DNA from: Zygnema cylindricum
Taxonomy: Eukaryota; Streptophyta; Zygnematophyceae; Zygnematales; Zygnemataceae
Assembly (NCBI GenBank): GCA_037447655.1
Contig: JBBHKE010001575.1
Coordinates: 137,507-173,710, forward strand
Length of the DNA: 36,204 nt
Reading direction: 5' to 3'
The notes under the pieces were generated by a model. The model saw only the letters and a program-made list of their open reading frames with translations. It was not told the origin of the DNA and searched no databases. Of the stretch, positions 33,641 through 36,204 are shown one piece after another (the first letter of the stretch is position 1; the number at the start of each line of letters is the position of its first letter). The position numbers and the translations under genes were made by a program.

Positions 33641-34181
33641 CACCGCCAATCGTTATTAGCGTTGTGTACGCTAATTCCGTCCCGCTTTTTTTTTTGTTTT
33701 ATTCTCCATTAGCGTAGTTCATTCTATTTTTTTCTTTATTCTATTTAGGGTTATTTTCAGTACGTTGTCTCTTAAATAGAGTGGTGTACGGTCAGTGTCA
33801 GACTGTACATAAGTGTACCTTTTTAAGTTAAAAAGTACAATAATTCAGTTTTAGTAACCGCGGACGCATGAGAATGTGCGTTCTAAAAAGGAAAGAAAAC
33901 CAGGTCGTAAAAAATCCCGCTCGCACATATTCGTCCGACAGCCGCGTTTCGACCGTGTGAATATACGATTTATGTACGATTTGTCAGATTCTGTACGAAG
34001 ACCTATATTAGTGTAAGCATGTTTGCGACCGACATTTTGTTTTTCAAAAATCCAAATTACCATAACCAAACAATTAGAATGTATGATTTTTTCCAAAATT
34101 TTCAAATTCTTAAATAGCGTACACCACGGTAATTATTTTTATACGCTAAAAAAACTTTCACGCTAATAACGATTGGCGGTG
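33641..34181. mobile_element. TA-flanked MITE 2, 541 bp
   Basis: Same termini as MITE 1 (CACCGCCAATCGTTATTAGC / reverse complement), TA at 33639-33640 and 34182-34183, and the same subterminal sequence. About 300 bp of extra interior (about 33740-34080). Lies only 12 bp from MITE 1. Confidence 0.85.
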
Positions 34182-34183
34182 TA

Positions 34184-34990
34184 CAGTACACTCGCAGCTA
34201 GCCCATCGGTTGCAGAATAACAGGCGCACCTTGGAGCAATCATTAATCTCGGGCACTGAAAAAAAAAGATATAGAAAATTGAAAAAAAAAAGCGAACTTC
34301 AAATGCATGCGACAATGAAGCCGATAGGTTACGTTTCAATGCAGAGGAGCGAAAGCCGTTGGTTCAATTTACCGTAACCAATCAGATCTGCCATTTTTTT
34401 TTAACTGAACCTGGCGTTGTCCAAACACCTATTTTTTACTATATATACCGGAATAGTAGATAGCCAATTGACATGGCTATATCAATTGACCAAAGAAATT
34501 AGGACCAATAAAAACAGAATCGTAAACCAACAAATATGATTACAGCAATGGAGACTTTGATGATTTTCCGTCACGTAAATTTAATGCGTTTGAGAATAGA
34601 ACTACGGAAAAAGTAAGCTGAACTTTTTTCTGGCCCAATCACGTTCGTATTAGAAACGTGTCGTCAAAAGAAGTTCTGCTCAAAATCCAACAATCAGCTT
34701 TGAGCCAATAAAAAGTGACGAAAACTAATGTACCACTTCGTTTGTTACTTCGGTACTTTTTTTTTCCTTGAACCTTGAGTATTTTCGCACGCGCGAGCAC
34801 GGTGATTGGGTCCACACCATACACCATGGATCGCTTTTAACGTTAATAATTTTTTCGCCACTTAAAACGTCTTTTCTCCACACACACTTGTCCGACTTTC
34901 AAATTGAGAACGCCAATCGGAAATTGAGAATCTTACCTTTCAATCGCAACACTAAGATCCAAAATCCGACAGGTGTGTACGGAGAAAGAC
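34184..34990. other. No gene recognised; CCAAT-rich DNA
   Basis: Contains CCAAT/ATTGG words at 34378, 34505, 34635, 34705, 34805 and 34913 and a TATATATA near 34440. No long credible frame. Could be part of a promoter or an old element. Confidence 0.35.
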
Positions 34991-34994
34991 GTTT

Positions 34995-35037
34995 TAATTG
35001 GCAAAAAAAATATTAACACTAATAGCGATACACGGTG
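34995..35037. mobile_element. Diverged right end of a third related MITE
   Basis: The reverse complement reads CACCGTGTATCGCTATTAGTG, close to the MITE 1/2 terminus CACCGCCAATCGTTATTAGCG, and is followed by TA. The left partner was not found. Confidence 0.4.
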
Positions 35038-35274
35038 TAGTTTCAGGAAAAAAAAAATGAAGAGGAAAAGAAAAATCCATTAAAACTGCCCGTGAAAATT
35101 TGAGAAACTACTTAAAAAAAATTACTCGCATACTTTTGAACATTTTGCTCTTCTCGACGTTTTTTTCTGTCCGCTGATCCTGACCGCGCTACTGTGACAA
35201 CGAGTCACGCCATAGACGCCGACTGCTGTTTTCGACATTCGGGCTGTTTGTCGCCCTTGCTCCCATTTATTCTC

Positions 35275-35382
35275 CTCCCTCTCCTTCTCATTCTTCTTCC
35301 CCCCCTCTCCCTCTCCCTCTCTCTCTCTCCGTCTCCCTCTCTCTCTCTCTCCCTCTCCCTCTCCCTCTCTCTCTCTCTCCCC
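35275..35382. repeat. CT-rich microsatellite
   Basis: CTCCCT and CT dinucleotide runs, about 105 bp. The minus strand gives a spurious Glu/Arg/Gly frame. Confidence 0.9.
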
Positions 35383-35404
35383 CAGGCATGTTGACTGCGA
35401 CCTA

Positions 35405-35520
35405 TAATTGGTTCCTAAGTTCTGATTGGATCCTCTATCCGCCGTCACAACTCGCCTGCGTACGGGTGACGTCACGGGAATCTGTTTCTTAATGCTCGTC
35501 GGAAAGCTTCCAACCTTCGG
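35405..35520. promoter_or_regulatory. Promoter-like segment with TGACGTCA
   Basis: Two ATTGG (35407, 35425) and a perfect TGACGTCA palindrome (35467-35474), the core bound by plant bZIP/TGA factors. Followed by a less repetitive, possibly transcribed stretch. Might head a plus-strand gene running out of the window; no protein identified. Confidence 0.3.
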
Positions 35521-36084
35521 ACAAAAGGTTTTCCTTGTTCACCTGTTTGAACTTGGTTTTCTTCATGATTTTCTTTTGTTGATTTAATTTTTTATTTCTT
35601 TATTTATATATATATCTATCTATTTATATATACATGCAATTAATTTAATGTGTTTGATTTTCCTTTTTAATTTGGAAAATTAAATTGAAATTGAACTCGA
35701 ATCTAAAACTGGAATTGAAATTTGAAACTCGAAATCAATTTGGATTTGTTTTTCTTCCAGGGAAAATTTTCTGCAGGGAGATCGATGATTTCTAAGGCAA
35801 GTGGTCTAAAAGCCATTTGAACACTAATTATGAGGCTTCCATTCGGCGGTCGATTTCTTGTCGATTTAAAAGTTATTTTTTTAAACGTGGTTTATTTTAC
35901 GTTTATTTTTATTTGGCACCCTTTGACATTTTTATTTTTTATATTTTTTTTATCAAACTAACACAATGCTATCCTTCTCTCCTACAGAAAACAAAAATCT
36001 CGACTAAAAAATCAGATTCTTTGTGCCATAAATGCTTTGTTTTTAACAGTCGAGAATGAAAAGAACTTGCCATTCTCTTCCGAT
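35521..36084 (+). other. T-rich, intron-like DNA; possible small exon at 35761
   Basis: TTTTTCTTCCAG at 35749-35760 is a good acceptor, followed by 60 bp reading GKFSAGRSMISKASGLKAI and TGA, or an exon ending AAG/GCAAGT. Another acceptor-like CTCCTACAG lies near 35989. No homologue recognised. Confidence 0.25.
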
Positions 36085-36204
36085 ACCTCTCCCTATCTCT
36101 CTCCCTCTCCCTCTCCCTTTCCTGTTTTCATGTCCTCTCCCTATCTCTCTCCCTCTCCCTTTCCTGTTTTCGTATCCTCTCCCTCTCCCTCTCCCTCTCC
36201 TGTT
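36085..36204. repeat. CT-rich tract with ~55-60 bp tandem units
   Basis: CCTCTCCCTATCTCTCTCCC...TTTCCTGTTTTC occurs at about 36087 and again at about 36132, running into the window end. Confidence 0.85.

Overview
The window looks like nuclear DNA of a green plant (streptophyte). One spliced gene matches the plant branch of the AMBRA1-like WD40 proteins. Its introns are T-rich and plant-like, and the rest is transposon-rich: one degenerate Ty1/copia LTR retrotransposon and several small TIR elements with TAA or TA target duplications. I cannot name the species or clade; AT-richness was judged by eye.

Layout. 235-9342 (+): 3' part of an AMBRA1-like gene. Nine exons were placed from splice sites and phase; its 5' end lies left of the window. 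One intron is GC-AG, and the short linker exon known from homologues was not found. 9343-11999: flanking DNA without a recognised gene. 12018-13348: a frameshifted leucine-rich-repeat-like gene fragment whose 5' end is capped by an inverted copy of its own terminal ~205 bp. 13349-17352: non-coding DNA with strong CT-rich tracts. 17353-25462: two diverged copies (A and B) of one ~2.4 kb segment. Copy B is interrupted by a 953 bp PIF/Harbinger-like MITE (20364-21316), for which copy A is the empty site, by a ~260 bp insertion with a hairpin, and by a broken HSP70 gene fragment (minus strand) that also ends in an inverted duplication of its own last 245 bp. 25798-32414: a decayed minus-strand Copia element with two ~1.2-1.3 kb LTRs. 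32780-34183: a cluster of small DNA elements, three of them TA-flanked and almost adjacent. 34184-36204: possible promoter-like DNA rich in CCAAT boxes and a TGACGTCA site, plus more CT tracts.

The only apparently functional gene is the AMBRA1-like one. The window documents genome turnover (nested insertion, gene-fragment capture, fold-back duplication) rather than a cooperating gene set. The most unusual signal is that two unrelated truncated gene fragments are each capped by a near-perfect inverted duplication of their own broken end. I did not find a convincing new multi-gene system.
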